From positions 964 through 26,109 of the forward strand of contig DHQV01000069.1 in assembly GCA_002408185.1 (NCBI GenBank): a stretch of DNA of 25,146 nt, given 5' to 3'. The translations under genes and the position numbers were made by a program. The stretch's first letter is position 1. Each line of letters starts with the position of its first letter. Positions 1-10,100 of the stretch are shown piece after piece. Source of the DNA: Deltaproteobacteria bacterium UBA5329. Its GTDB lineage: Bacteria; Desulfobacterota; Syntrophorhabdia; Syntrophorhabdales; Syntrophorhabdaceae. Under the pieces are notes generated by a model. The model worked only from the letters and a program-made list of their open reading frames with translations. It was not told the DNA's origin and made no database searches.

Positions 1-1347
1 GTGCAGCAGGACGTCGATTTGCTCCTGGCCATCCAGATCCGCCCATTCCTCCTCGGACGTGAGCGGGAAGAGGGTCAGTTGCTCCTGGGGTGCGGCGAGC
101 GCCTCGAGCCGCCTTTCAAGCGTAGTTCGGATGGCGCTTGTGCTGGAGACCACCAGACGCTGCATCAGGATCATCAGGAAGCCGATGTAGCTCCGCTTCT
201 CCCGCATGGCCTGGTTGTAGCCTTCGCGGACGTATTCGGTGACCGCCTCGTAGAGGAGTTGCTGATTGCGGTGTCGCTCTTCCCACGACACCGGGCCAAG
301 CTGCGTGCGCCGGTGCTTGAACAGAGGCTTCCCATCGGCATCAATGGCGTGGCGCTTCTCGGTGCGAATGACATGCGGCTGGACCCGCTCTCGGGTGACG
401 CTGCTGACGTCCGGAAACTCCTGGGCATCGATCAGGGAAACCAGCCGGTGAAAGGCGTCGGTCTTGCCCTGGTGCGGGGTGGCCGAAAGCATCAGGAAAT
501 AAGGCGCGGCCTCGGCGAGTCCCTGACCAAGCTTGAAGCGGGCCACCTGGTCGGTGCTGCCGCCGAGACGGTGCGCCTCGTCCACAATCACGAGGTCCCA
601 TCCGGCGGAGATCAGATCCTCGAACCGCTCGCGGTTGTGCTCGCTCACCTGGGCCGCGGTCCATCCACGGCGCTTGTCCAGGGGCTTTACCGAATCCATC
701 GGCACGACCACCTGGGAGAACATCTGCCAGCCGTTGACGGGGAGAACCTCCATCTCGTGGTTACCTTTCTCGCCGTTTCCCGGGCTCGATACCGGGGCGA
801 TCCGTTTCAATGTCTTGATGTCCTCGGGAAGTACGAGTTGGAAGGTTTCCCTGAAGTGGAAGCGCATCTCGCTGACCCACTGGCTCACCAGCCCCTTCGG
901 GGCGATGACCAGCGTTCGCTTGACCAGCCCGCGAAGCTTGAGCTCCCGCATGATGAGCCCTGCCTCGATGGTCTTGCCCAAGCCGACTTCATCCGCCAGG
1001 AGATAGCGCACCCGGTCGTTGGCGATGGCGCGGGATAGGGCACGAATCTGGTGCGGAAGCGGGATGACGGAAGACTCGATGGGCGCGAGCAGGACGTCCT
1101 GGGTCAGGGCGTCGGCTACCCGCGCGGCAGCAGCAATGTAGGCGATATCATCCGGCGAACCAGTGCCTGCACTCTCCATGGACTTGAGCCGGGAAGCCGG
1201 GATGCGGACCACCGAGTCGCGCCCGGGCAGCCAGACGCGGCAGATCGTCTCACCCCAGAGCGTCTGGGCTTCGATGACCTGACAAAGCTGCCCGTGGTCC
1301 TTCGACCAACACCATTGGCCATGATGATCTGCTGGCTCGTACATCAT
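1..1347 (-). CDS. brxHII: BREX type 3 helicase BrxHII (5' part; runs off the left edge)
   Basis: This is the N-terminal 449 codons of an SF2/SNF2-family DEAH helicase; the reading frame is open to position 1 and continues outside the window. Visible motifs in order are a Walker A-like segment DEVGLGKT near residues 119-126, the DEAH box at 256-259 (context VIVDEAHRLGG) and motif III LSATPHQGKT around 287-296. The first ATG at 1345-1347 overlaps the stop of the upstream gene as ATGA, and a second ATG follows at once. In type 3 BREX, a SNF2-like helicase follows the methyltransferase gene and precedes pglZ and brxA; the order here fits that. Its biochemical job in BREX is not settled; ATP-driven DNA translocation or remodelling is the family expectation. 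Other SNF2 defence helicases (such as DISARM DrmD) look similar, but the brxF-brxC-pglXI neighbours favour BrxHII. Base composition is GC-rich compared with the two genes upstream. Confidence 0.87.
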   Translation of the reverse strand, partial: MMYEPADHHGQWCWSKDHGQLCQVIEAQTLWGETICRVWLPGRDSVVRIPASRLKSMESAGTGSPDDIAYIAAAARVADALTQDVLLAPIESSVIPLPHQIRALSRAIANDRVRYLLADEVGLGKTIEAGLIMRELKLRGLVKRTLVIAPKGLVSQWVSEMRFHFRETFQLVLPEDIKTLKRIAPVSSPGNGEKGNHEMEVLPVNGWQMFSQVVVPMDSVKPLDKRRGWTAAQVSEHNRERFEDLISAGWDLVIVDEAHRLGGSTDQVARFKLGQGLAEAAPYFLMLSATPHQGKTDAFHRLVSLIDAQEFPDVSSVTRERVQPHVIRTEKRHAIDADGKPLFKHRRTQLGPVSWEERHRNQQLLYEAVTEYVREGYNQAMREKRSYIGFLMILMQRLVVSSTSAIRTTLERRLEALAAPQEQLTLFPLTSEEEWADLDGQEQIDVLLH

Positions 1348-2414
1348 AGAATGATCAACTCATCTTTGTCGCCCACGTTCGCAAACTCAATCATTCTATC
1401 TGGCAGCCGCCAAAGCATAAGACGAAACCCCGCCCCTTTCTTCGTCAGATGTGTTCTGAAACCAAGTGCTCCATCATCTCTTCTGCGCTGCCGTGTAGCA
1501 CTACCAGCTTCAAGAAACTCTTCTATCGTGTTCTTTGGCACATCCAGAACGATTCTGGCACATGTTTCAATGAGCAATCTTGCATAGTCGCTTCTACTAC
1601 CAAATCCCCAATGACGTGCTGACTCAAGAAACCGAGCGCCCAGTTGGAACCGTTCCCTCTGCTGCCTAACGCCGGAAGCTACTATCTCCTCTATACAAAG
1701 ATTTATTGCATCTATAGCGGCCTCCTCATTCTTTGCATTATCCCACACTTCCCAGACACCGAGCTGTTGAAGGAGCGCGTCATGGCTCGTCGCTACAGGC
1801 ATTGAAGCAGCTACGACCGCGGGGAATGCAGGCAATGGGTGGCGCTCTTTGTCAATCCATGACCATTCATGCACCTCCGAATTGAGATGTATGTCCGATA
1901 CATCAGTTTCACTGTCAGAATCACCCATCACTGACGCGATGATCGTTTGGGTACACATTGATGAAGCCATTGCCTGTTGTTTGACTGACACTATCACCAG
2001 CATTTCAATAAATGCAGAACGCGTTTTGTTTTTCAGCCTATCGACCATTACAGATGGTTCTACTTGTGTTTTCTTTTCATCAAGCAGCACTGCATTTACG
2101 CCGTAAGATTCCTCCAGAGAGGGGGTCCGCTCAACGAGGCTCTGAGCAAGCCGGCATATAGTCTCATGATCCGCAATTTCGCAACTGTGTTTTCGCAACA
2201 GCTCACGCAGTCTATGCGGGTAGGGGTACTCACCATCATCCAGAAGAGCTATACGTGCTGAGTCTGAAACCAGCACACATGTATCACGTCGATGCAGCAT
2301 TTCGCTCCACCCAAGCAAAGCATTGACAAATCCCTCTATCTGATCCAACGAGTGGCATGGATTCGGCAAACACAAAAGATAGGGATCAACAGCAAGCTGG
2401 AGAGCATCAGGCAT
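1344..2414 (-). CDS. Unrecognised 356-residue protein embedded in the BREX operon, partner of the AAA ATPase
   Basis: I do not recognise this protein. The start at 2412-2414 (MPDALQLAVDPY) is chosen because it overlaps the ATPase stop by 8 bases (ATGCCTGA); the open frame extends further upstream but only inside the ATPase gene. The stop overlaps the brxHII start as ATGA. The protein has no membrane segment, no signal peptide and no obvious P-loop. The N-terminal third has alternating hydrophobic strands and acidic turns (residues about 8-60, with DPY, SDSAR and LLDDGEYPYP), loosely like an alpha/beta nuclease or PIN-like fold, but no complete catalytic set can be named. The C-terminus has a strand-rich block (FRTHLTKKGAGFRLMLW, then IEFANVGDKDEL), of a kind I associate with defence proteins. 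Position beside an OLD/DUF3696-type ATPase suggests an effector or regulator controlled by that ATPase; this is inference. Local GC is low (24 of 60 bases at 2041-2100). Confidence 0.8.
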   Translation of the reverse strand: MPDALQLAVDPYLLCLPNPCHSLDQIEGFVNALLGWSEMLHRRDTCVLVSDSARIALLDDGEYPYPHRLRELLRKHSCEIADHETICRLAQSLVERTPSLEESYGVNAVLLDEKKTQVEPSVMVDRLKNKTRSAFIEMLVIVSVKQQAMASSMCTQTIIASVMGDSDSETDVSDIHLNSEVHEWSWIDKERHPLPAFPAVVAASMPVATSHDALLQQLGVWEVWDNAKNEEAAIDAINLCIEEIVASGVRQQRERFQLGARFLESARHWGFGSRSDYARLLIETCARIVLDVPKNTIEEFLEAGSATRQRRRDDGALGFRTHLTKKGAGFRLMLWRLPDRMIEFANVGDKDELIIL

Positions 2415-4311
2415 TGGTTTTGTCCTTTTTCTTGAGCACCCGCTTCTTAGACATGGCTGCCCGGAGAATTTCCTCCGACTCGCGCTGGCTTTGATCGAAG
2501 AATCCTTCTGGCCAATCCAGGATGGCCCCATATTCGTTCACTTTGACCTCGCGGAAATTGGACGAGCCATCGGTCTTTTCAACAAAGTACATTTTAAGGT
2601 TGTTGGTAATGCGGTTGTCATTACCTTCCGCCGCTGCACGATAGCGAACTCTGTTGATGAGATATTCACTATGCGTCTCGATCAAACATTGCTTACCCGA
2701 CGAGACAACAGAGAGAAAGAAATCGGCCAATCTAGTTTGCACCTTCGGGTGGAGATGGAGTTCTGGCTGCTCGAAAATAAGCGTTGTATCACGGTCAGCA
2801 AGCAATGACATCACAAGGATTGGCAGTACTTGGCTTACCCCAACGCCCACGTGTGTAAGATCATGCTCTGGTCCGCCTTCCGACAGAGATACCTTGAGCT
2901 CGTGCCCCAACTTTCCTTTGTCCACGCTGCGAGCTTTCTTGGCAACACCAAGATAATTCAGCCAATCGGTGACTGCTGCTTCCAAGGATCGGACCACAGG
3001 AGTTGGGTCGAAAGGTGTCTTGTCGAACGTCAGTGAAGGGATATACCGGATGTGCCGTTCGCGATGAAGGTTGAGGACAGCCGCCGTCATTTCGCCCCTA
3101 AGACCAATGTCGGTCGGGTCTGCATGAGCCGCCAGTGGATACAAAGGCTTAGGTTCATCACGTAATGGCCCAAGGTACTTCACTGAGTTGGAGAAGAACG
3201 TGCTCAGGTAGGCCGATGCATTCATTAGGTCAAGTGGTAGACGATACGAAAATAACTGATACTCCGGCTCACTTTCTTTTCGTTCCGAACATAGCATACT
3301 CACAATCGTTTCTTGCAGATCTTCCCATTCGCTCAAATCACGTCTCAAATCACGTCTTTTATTCGGCGGCATTTTCCGCGTACGTTCCCTCCATTCACGG
3401 ACAGACATACCCACCCCCGCCTCGAAAAGTGCCGGTTGTGCATCAAACAATAAGGGGTACTTATCCCGGAATTTAGTCTCCAGACGAGACATCAGCGAAA
3501 CGGGAATCACGAGTTCCCGATCCATAAACGACACCCGGCGATATCGCGGCGCATCATCCATTAGGACTGTCTGAATTTGTCGGGCAATCTCCTCAACTAT
3601 GTTGACCCGGATAAAGAGCCGGTCCGGCAAGAAATGCCGCAAGATACAGCCAACCGGTTCGGCCGTCATAAGTTCTTCGCGTAGTTCCGCCAGCGAGTCT
3701 TCATCAAGGATGATGTCGTATTCCATACTATCGCGAGCAATTTCACTGTCCGGCTCTTCTACTTTTAGGTTGGCAATTTTGCCCCTGCCATCCGGACTTC
3801 TTGCAACAGTCAACTCGTAACGTCGGTCCGCGTTGTCCTCGTCACGAGCCAGAAGTGACATGGTGAAAAGAAAAAGCCGTGGTTGAAGTTGGTACAGATC
3901 GCGCTCGGGACTGCCAGGATTCGTGTCAAAAGCCAGCTTGCAGGAGATTTCCTTGATAGAGTCAGTTTGCAACCCATAACCCATAACTGGGCTGGGGAAC
4001 CGCATTTTCTCGGCGAGGGCCGCCTGCGCATCCTCGGTAGGATGACACTCCCAGCCGACGGTGATCTGGTCAAACTCTCCCTCATAAGACCGCAGATCAT
4101 CGAACTGGCCAAGCCGGGTTAGGGTTCCGTTTAACACCACGGACCGGCTGCCCACCTTGTGGGAAAGTGTCTGGCTTACAAGTAATAGCGACTGTAAGAC
4201 AGTGCTCTTTCCACTACTGTTCGGACCAGCGAATAAGGTAAGCGGTGCTAAGGAAAGTGGCGTTTCCCCGACGATGGACTTGAAATTTGAGACGGTCCAT
4301 TTTGTTATCAT
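2407..4311 (-). CDS. AAA/ABC-type ATPase with DUF3696-like C-terminus, embedded in the BREX operon
   Basis: This is a 634-residue P-loop ATPase of the OLD/RecF/SMC-like group. It opens with ITKWTVSNFKSI and Walker A GPNSSGKST at residues 29-37. A long central region follows. The C-terminal half holds a signature-like segment (THVGVGVSQVLPIL), Walker B LIFEQPELHLHP at 511-522 and the switch histidine in ETHSEYL near 547. The tail carries GAILDWPEGFFDQ near 595-607, typical of DUF3696 ATPases. No TOPRIM nuclease domain is visible, unlike OLD or GajA, so any nuclease activity should come from a partner. The start at 4309-4311 overlaps the pglXI stop as ATGA; an ATG 13 codons upstream is inside pglXI and less likely. 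The gene is not part of the canonical six-gene type 3 BREX set. The ATPase assignment is secure; the role as sensor or switch for the downstream protein is inferred from pairing. Confidence 0.9.
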   Translation of the reverse strand: MITKWTVSNFKSIVGETPLSLAPLTLFAGPNSSGKSTVLQSLLLVSQTLSHKVGSRSVVLNGTLTRLGQFDDLRSYEGEFDQITVGWECHPTEDAQAALAEKMRFPSPVMGYGLQTDSIKEISCKLAFDTNPGSPERDLYQLQPRLFLFTMSLLARDEDNADRRYELTVARSPDGRGKIANLKVEEPDSEIARDSMEYDIILDEDSLAELREELMTAEPVGCILRHFLPDRLFIRVNIVEEIARQIQTVLMDDAPRYRRVSFMDRELVIPVSLMSRLETKFRDKYPLLFDAQPALFEAGVGMSVREWRERTRKMPPNKRRDLRRDLSEWEDLQETIVSMLCSERKESEPEYQLFSYRLPLDLMNASAYLSTFFSNSVKYLGPLRDEPKPLYPLAAHADPTDIGLRGEMTAAVLNLHRERHIRYIPSLTFDKTPFDPTPVVRSLEAAVTDWLNYLGVAKKARSVDKGKLGHELKVSLSEGGPEHDLTHVGVGVSQVLPILVMSLLADRDTTLIFEQPELHLHPKVQTRLADFFLSVVSSGKQCLIETHSEYLINRVRYRAAAEGNDNRITNNLKMYFVEKTDGSSNFREVKVNEYGAILDWPEGFFDQSQRESEEILRAAMSKKRVLKKKDKTNA

Positions 4312-7184
4312 GTATCCTCTCCTTGGCGAGTAATAGCCTGGTCGTACCACATAAGGAGCTTCGGGTCTTCCTGAAGAACATTTTCAGGAATGCGTTCGGC
4401 AACTGCAATGATGGTTCTATAGTCCCGATTCTGCCAGCAGTGTTTAAAACCCGCTCTGACAGCCTCCAGCCGGATAATCTTAAATCTCTTACCCTTGGGT
4501 ATCGGTGCCTTCGGTGCAAGGCCCGGCAAGAAAGTCTCCTCGGTAAGGCGCTTCACTGGTTTGTAGCCAGGAGGAAGGTATTCCCAAAACTCGCGAAGCA
4601 ACGTCCTCTCTCTCAACTTCTCCAAGTCACCTGCTTTGTTCGGGTCGGGCACATACCAACGGTCCTTCCCCTTAGTCCGCAGGCTGTCATCGTCTTTTGG
4701 CAGGTTGCGTAACTCCTTGAAGTTCGTGGATAAATAGCTATGTATCTGGCTCGGAACCTCATTGCTGCCATCATAACACAGAAAGTTCTGTCCGAGGAGT
4801 TCAGAAAGCTCTAAGGGCTTTTCGAATTTTTGCCAACCCGCTATTTCTCTCATAAAGTGGGGCTGAAGATCCTGGAAAGTTTGTGGTTTCTGTGTCATTT
4901 GCTGTCGGAGCCATTCGATAGCCGTGCTTTCGCCAGTTATAGCTATCTCAAGTTGAAGAACCTCACGCACTGTCAAACGTTTCTTATCATACTCAGCGAC
5001 CTGATCAGGCAGAAAGTACATGCCGTCTCGAACGGGGAAGCGCTGCTCCAGCCCGACGTAAAACTCTGATGCTGACAAAGGCACCATCACGCTTCGCTGA
5101 ACATGGAAAGCAACCATACGATCAAAAAGCAGAAAGTTCTGCCGCTCAGCTATGACTTCGGCTATGCCGGCTTTGGAGAAAAAAATAGGAAGCTGGTTGA
5201 GGTGGGTACGAACAAAATCCCAAACACCATCCTCGGTGCCGGCTTCCAGCTTGAAACGGTTTTCAAGCCCACCATTAGGCTTGTATGCCGAAATGATAAG
5301 ATCTTTATTAACTGCTTTGGCGTTAAGTTGTTTCTTGGTTTTCATTCCCTTATCGAGGACGCTGACATCGGCCACGATAAACCCGGCGCGGCCAAGGGCT
5401 TCTTGAATAGCTGTCCATACAGCGTTCTTCGAATTGTGAAATTCAACCGTAACCCATCGGCCCGGTTTGAGGATGCGATAGACCTGTTTCAGACAGTCCG
5501 TCATCATCTTTGTATAAACGGCCAAATCTTTCTGTTGTTTTCCGCTGACAACGGCATCCTGGCTTGAGTTCGTGAAGACGCGGAGCCAAGCCTCCCACAA
5601 GAAATTCAACTCGGCGTAGGGCAAATTGTCGCCGAATGGGGGGTCGATGAAGGCATAATCAATGGTGTTTTCCGGGATCATCACTGAGGTGAGAGACTGT
5701 GTTGTTATGGCTATCGAAGAACCACGCTTCGGAATGGCTCCTTCGAATCTCTTAATCTTGCCAGTCAATACATAGGTCGGACTCGGTTCACTCACGGTCG
5801 AGCCAATGTAGAGTGTGCCACTGAGGTTCGTGTTTACCTGAGAATAGGCTTTCTTGCGAAACCTATTCCGACGGGTGAAACTCGCCAGAACACTCTGCAA
5901 AGTGAACCGCCAGAGCCGCTTCAGTTCCTCTTTTGGCAGGTCATCAGCCATTTGCCAGAGCAGAGAGAACGCGACGAGCTGGCGCGGCAGATGAAAATCG
6001 TGCGCCCTGCTAATCCCTTCATGATATCCACGATAAAGATCGCCCCATTCTTCTCCCTCCGGCACGAACATCATCAATTCGGTCGGATAGTCGATGGACT
6101 CAATCAGCCCTTCGATCTTCTCAAGGACCGTGAAATCGTCCCTATCGGGTTTCTTGCTCTTCTTCTTTCCCTGGTGCTGATATCGAATCTCCACCGGACG
6201 CAACACCTGGCACGTCCGGGTAGCTTTTAGCGCCTTGTCATAATAGGTGGTGATGCGTCTGATGAGATCGCGCTTGGATACCTCTGCGGTGCAATGGGGA
6301 CAAGCGGGAAGATTGGCCAGTGTTCCTGATTCTTCATCCCACGCTAAGTCCCAAAACTCCAATTCGCCTGCGCAATGGGGACAGGAAAAGACTTCCGACC
6401 AGATGGTGAAGTCAATCGGACAAGTTGCGCCTGTCTTGGGATCTTGCGTTTCGTACATCCATCCGTATTCGCAGTTGAATTTATCTAGTAGCGTCTTAGC
6501 AAGCCGCGCGAACCCTTTTGAGTCACTTGTCGCGTTGTAACCTGCGGCTATCAATGTCGCAGCGGGTGATAGGTCGTTCAGAACAGGAACCCGGTCCCCA
6601 CATTGAGAAATCGTCTCCTTATCTTCATTTAAGACACTTCCATCCGCCGTCACCGGATAACCGAGGGATGCGATTGCGCTTTGATCTCCGCAAAGCCGCG
6701 CGGCCACTCCTGTCATCCCCGTCCCGGAAAAACCGTCGAAGACCACGTCCCCAGGTTCGGTGTAGTGGAGGATGTACCGCATTATGGCCTTATGCGGGAC
6801 CTTGGTGTGGTACGAGTGGGCGTTATAGATCGGATCGTTCTTGCCCTCGCTCACATCTGCGGCAAACGGCTCCCGGCTATACGGTTTACCCGGGTTGTAG
6901 GGCTTGCTGTAGTGCTTGATAAAGTCCTCAATGAACGGGTTCGGGCACGCAGTATAATATGGTGGGTCGGACAGCGCCAAGATGTCCCCGTCCGAGCCGA
7001 TGGGAAATCCCTCGATCTTACGGAACTCCGGGTCCTTCAGTCTCTCTCGCAGCCTCTCAAGGAAATATTCCCGGCGCTTCTCATCATTCTCAAACTGCAC
7101 CCCAAAACACTCGACGGGATCTTGCGGCTTAGCGATAGGGCGCATGTCGAAGCTACCCTGATCGTATGGGTTCTTAGTAGCCAT
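4308..7184 (-). CDS. pglXI: BREX type 3 adenine-specific DNA methyltransferase PglXI
   Basis: This 958-residue protein is a DNA N6-adenine methyltransferase that in BREX marks host DNA so that it is not attacked. Motifs in order are SDPPYYTACPNPF at 72-84, the S-adenosylmethionine-binding motif I VVFDGFSGTGMTG at 147-159, acidic motif VLNDLSPAA at 201-209, a zinc-ribbon-like pair of CPHC knuckles (C268/C271 and C295/C298), and a second catalytic-type motif IDPPFGDNLPYAEL at 513-526. The motif order with two DPPY/F elements and the zinc insertion matches the DUF1156-like methylases of type 3 BREX. The start MATKNPYDQG lies 10 bases downstream of the brxC stop, and GGAGTGGCTGATGG just before the ATG supplies a ribosome site. 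The stop overlaps the next gene by 4 bases. GC is lower than in brxC. Target-recognition sequence cannot be told from the protein. Confidence 0.9.
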   Translation of the reverse strand: MATKNPYDQGSFDMRPIAKPQDPVECFGVQFENDEKRREYFLERLRERLKDPEFRKIEGFPIGSDGDILALSDPPYYTACPNPFIEDFIKHYSKPYNPGKPYSREPFAADVSEGKNDPIYNAHSYHTKVPHKAIMRYILHYTEPGDVVFDGFSGTGMTGVAARLCGDQSAIASLGYPVTADGSVLNEDKETISQCGDRVPVLNDLSPAATLIAAGYNATSDSKGFARLAKTLLDKFNCEYGWMYETQDPKTGATCPIDFTIWSEVFSCPHCAGELEFWDLAWDEESGTLANLPACPHCTAEVSKRDLIRRITTYYDKALKATRTCQVLRPVEIRYQHQGKKKSKKPDRDDFTVLEKIEGLIESIDYPTELMMFVPEGEEWGDLYRGYHEGISRAHDFHLPRQLVAFSLLWQMADDLPKEELKRLWRFTLQSVLASFTRRNRFRKKAYSQVNTNLSGTLYIGSTVSEPSPTYVLTGKIKRFEGAIPKRGSSIAITTQSLTSVMIPENTIDYAFIDPPFGDNLPYAELNFLWEAWLRVFTNSSQDAVVSGKQQKDLAVYTKMMTDCLKQVYRILKPGRWVTVEFHNSKNAVWTAIQEALGRAGFIVADVSVLDKGMKTKKQLNAKAVNKDLIISAYKPNGGLENRFKLEAGTEDGVWDFVRTHLNQLPIFFSKAGIAEVIAERQNFLLFDRMVAFHVQRSVMVPLSASEFYVGLEQRFPVRDGMYFLPDQVAEYDKKRLTVREVLQLEIAITGESTAIEWLRQQMTQKPQTFQDLQPHFMREIAGWQKFEKPLELSELLGQNFLCYDGSNEVPSQIHSYLSTNFKELRNLPKDDDSLRTKGKDRWYVPDPNKAGDLEKLRERTLLREFWEYLPPGYKPVKRLTEETFLPGLAPKAPIPKGKRFKIIRLEAVRAGFKHCWQNRDYRTIIAVAERIPENVLQEDPKLLMWYDQAITRQGEDT

Positions 7185-7194
7185 CAGCCACTCC

Positions 7195-10100
7195 TTACTC
7201 CAGTATGATCCGGACTTTGCTGGGCTCCTTGCCCTTGGTGAGTCCGTCCAGGTATTCCTCGAACCGCTTCCTCATCTCCACTGGGGTGGCCGGTGAGCCG
7301 CCCGAGAGCAGGGCGTCGCGCAGGTCCGCGATTTTGACCGAGACCTTGGTGAGCCCAGAGAGCACCTCCTGCAAGGCGTGGATGAAATCTTGGTCCAGGT
7401 CCTCCGGTAGGGTCCGTTTCTTGATGAAGCCGTCCACCAGCTTGCGCGGCTCAGGCTTGAGCAGGCTCAGGGTCCCCTTGGTGGTCGGGTCTTCGAGGTT
7501 GGCAAGCAGCGTTTGGGTCCAGTTCTCGACCAGCTTGTCGAGCTCGCCGTCCAGGGCGTCGAGCATCGTCGCCGCGGGAGCCGCAGGCGGTTCCGCGCCC
7601 GGTTTGAAGCTGCAGTGCGGGCAGACCGGCGATGCTTCCAGTTCCTGCTCGGTGAGCGCGAAGCAGCTCTTCAGACCAGCCAAGCGGTTCTGGAAGTCCG
7701 ACAGGTGCTGGCGCGGCATGAGGTCGATAGTGGAGAGCTTCTGCAGATCCTTGAGCCGCTCGTCGCCCATGAGCTGGGCCTTGCGCCTGTCCTCATTCAC
7801 GCCGAGACGCGCTTTGGCGTGCATGGAGAGGTAGGCCAGCAGGTATGCCTTCTTGAGGTCGCCGAGCTTGCGCTGGGTCTGCTGGCGGAATGTGGCTGCG
7901 CTCCTCTTGGCTGGATCGCCGATCTGGGCGAGGACCTCGTCCCGCACCGTCTTCATCTTGTCGATCCACTCGTGGCCGGTGGACAGTATCGCCTCAGCGG
8001 TGGAGAGGTACGAAGCCGTGGACCCGAGGTCGACCACCAACTCCTCAAGCGATTTGATCTCGGCAAGGGAACTGAGCCCGTCCCGATGGGCTGTCACTTC
8101 CGAGGCGTCGTGGCGGAAATTCTTGAGCTTGCCGGTCGTCGTGTAGGCTTGCAGGGATTCGAGAAAGGTCTTGGTCTCATCCAATTTGGTATGAGCCTTT
8201 TTGACTTCATCATCGGTCAAAAGCCCACGCCCCCAGAAGAACAGCCCGGTCTGAAGGCTCTGCTGCACCAGCACCAGCTTCTCCACAGTGGCGGTAACGG
8301 CCTTTTGCAGTTCTTGGACCGGTTCGTCCGTACCCTGGGTGACCAGTTGGGCCATGCCCGGAGTGAGTCCGAGCAGTTCGAAAAGCGCCTTAAGCGCCGG
8401 AAGATTCCAATCTTTGGGCCGTTCGATGTGCTTGAACTGGGCCAACTCATCGATGCCGGTACCGGCCAGTTGCGGGAGTCCGGTGGCATCGAACTTTTTG
8501 CCTGGGATGGAGAGGACTACCTCGCCGGCATAAACCAACGAGGCCAGCACCACCACGGCCCACTCGGGTTCCAGGCGGAGCGATTGGGGCGCGAGATACT
8601 CCACGCCGAGGATGTCCTGGATCAACTCTGAGCGGTTGACCACCTGCCCGTGGCCTTTTATTTTGGCGACCCCGAGGATTTGCTTGGCGTATTTGGAGCG
8701 GTACGGGTCTAGTCGCTCGCCGTCGAGCAGTTCCAGCGCGTCGAGCACAGCAGTGGCCTGCTTAGTGTGGCTCTGTCCCGCAATGGCGCGTAGGGCGTCC
8801 TGCGCGGCCTGGGCCCGGTTCGCTCCGGTGATCAGCACCGAGAAGAACGGATATTCGGGAGCTTGGTCTTGGAACTTCGTCCCGAGACAGATACCCGCTA
8901 TGGTGTTCACCAAGTCGCGGAAGTTGATGCGCTCATAGGAGCCGATGCCCGAAAGCTCACGGATGGACTTGCCCTTGGCCCACTCGGTGAGCGACTTGGA
9001 GCGTCCCTGATAGGTGACCTCGAAGGCCGTGGTCATGTTCTTTTGGAGCCACTGTACGAGGTGACGCAGGAAGTTCGACACCTTGGATTCGTAGGTGGAC
9101 TTGGCATGGCCTGAAGCGGTGGAGGCGAGATCCAGCGCCGCTGCGTAATTACTGAGCGCGGTACGGAACTCCTCGTCAGTGTTCGCCAGGCGCAAGAACA
9201 GCTCATCGGGTTTCTTCTCGTCCTTGAAGTGAGGTGTATCGAAGGGCTGGATGAAGTAGATGTAGAAATCCCGAGGCGGAACCGCCGTGGATCGTTCATT
9301 GGGCGCGCCGAAGAAGAGGTAACCCTGGCGCGCGGCCTTTCGCTCCAGCCATTCGAGCTCGTGCTGCCAGATCTTGTAGCCCGTCACATAGGTCTGGTCG
9401 GTGCATTCCATGACCCGGCGAAGCGCTTCGTAGTAGTAACGGTCGAGCTGAGAGGAATCGAGGCTCTCGGCCCGTTTTTCGATCAGAGCATCGAAGTCGT
9501 CGTTTTTCTTGAGGTCCAGATAGAATTGGCGGTTGTCCGGGTTGGACGAGATGAACTGGCCGCTTACCGTCTTGTGGATTTCTCGGAGGACCGTCTCCAC
9601 CTGGGAGAGTAGATCATCGGCCGGATCGCCGCCCAGTTCCTCGATCCCCGGCTGGAAAAGACACAGGCCGTCGCGAAGTTCCTCCGCCGTCGCGCCCAGG
9701 GTGGCGTAAATGTCGCCCGTTGTGAGGCGGTGGACTGACAACGCATGGATGAGCTTCAAGGCCATGGGTTTGTAGGCGGGGCGGGTGAAGGCCTGCTGAA
9801 TTCGGGATTCGAGCACCTGGCTGCAGTCAATGACCGCCTTGATGTCCGGGACGGCGCGGAAAGATGGGTTCTCTCGCAGGGTCGTCCAGTAGTCGTCATA
9901 AGCGATAACACCCGGTCGGTCGTCAGGAACGTCCTGGCCCAACAGCTTCTTCATGGCCAAAGACAGGGTCTTGAGCACCTCGCGCTTTTCCACCGCAGTT
10001 ATGCGTTCAAAGGTATCGATGTAGTCCGGGTGTACAGGGAAGAGGCGGACGAACTCGTCCATGCGCTCGTTCATGCGGCCGTAGAACTTGGCGAAGGGAG

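Noticed and set aside
1..1038. Long plus-strand open frame (345 codons) opposite brxHII
   Set aside because: The minus strand encodes clear helicase motifs in a continuous frame; the plus frame is a shadow in GC-rich DNA with no family features.
7513..8631. Plus-strand open frame of 372 codons opposite brxC
   Set aside because: Shadow of the intact brxC frame; composition is biased and no motif is visible.
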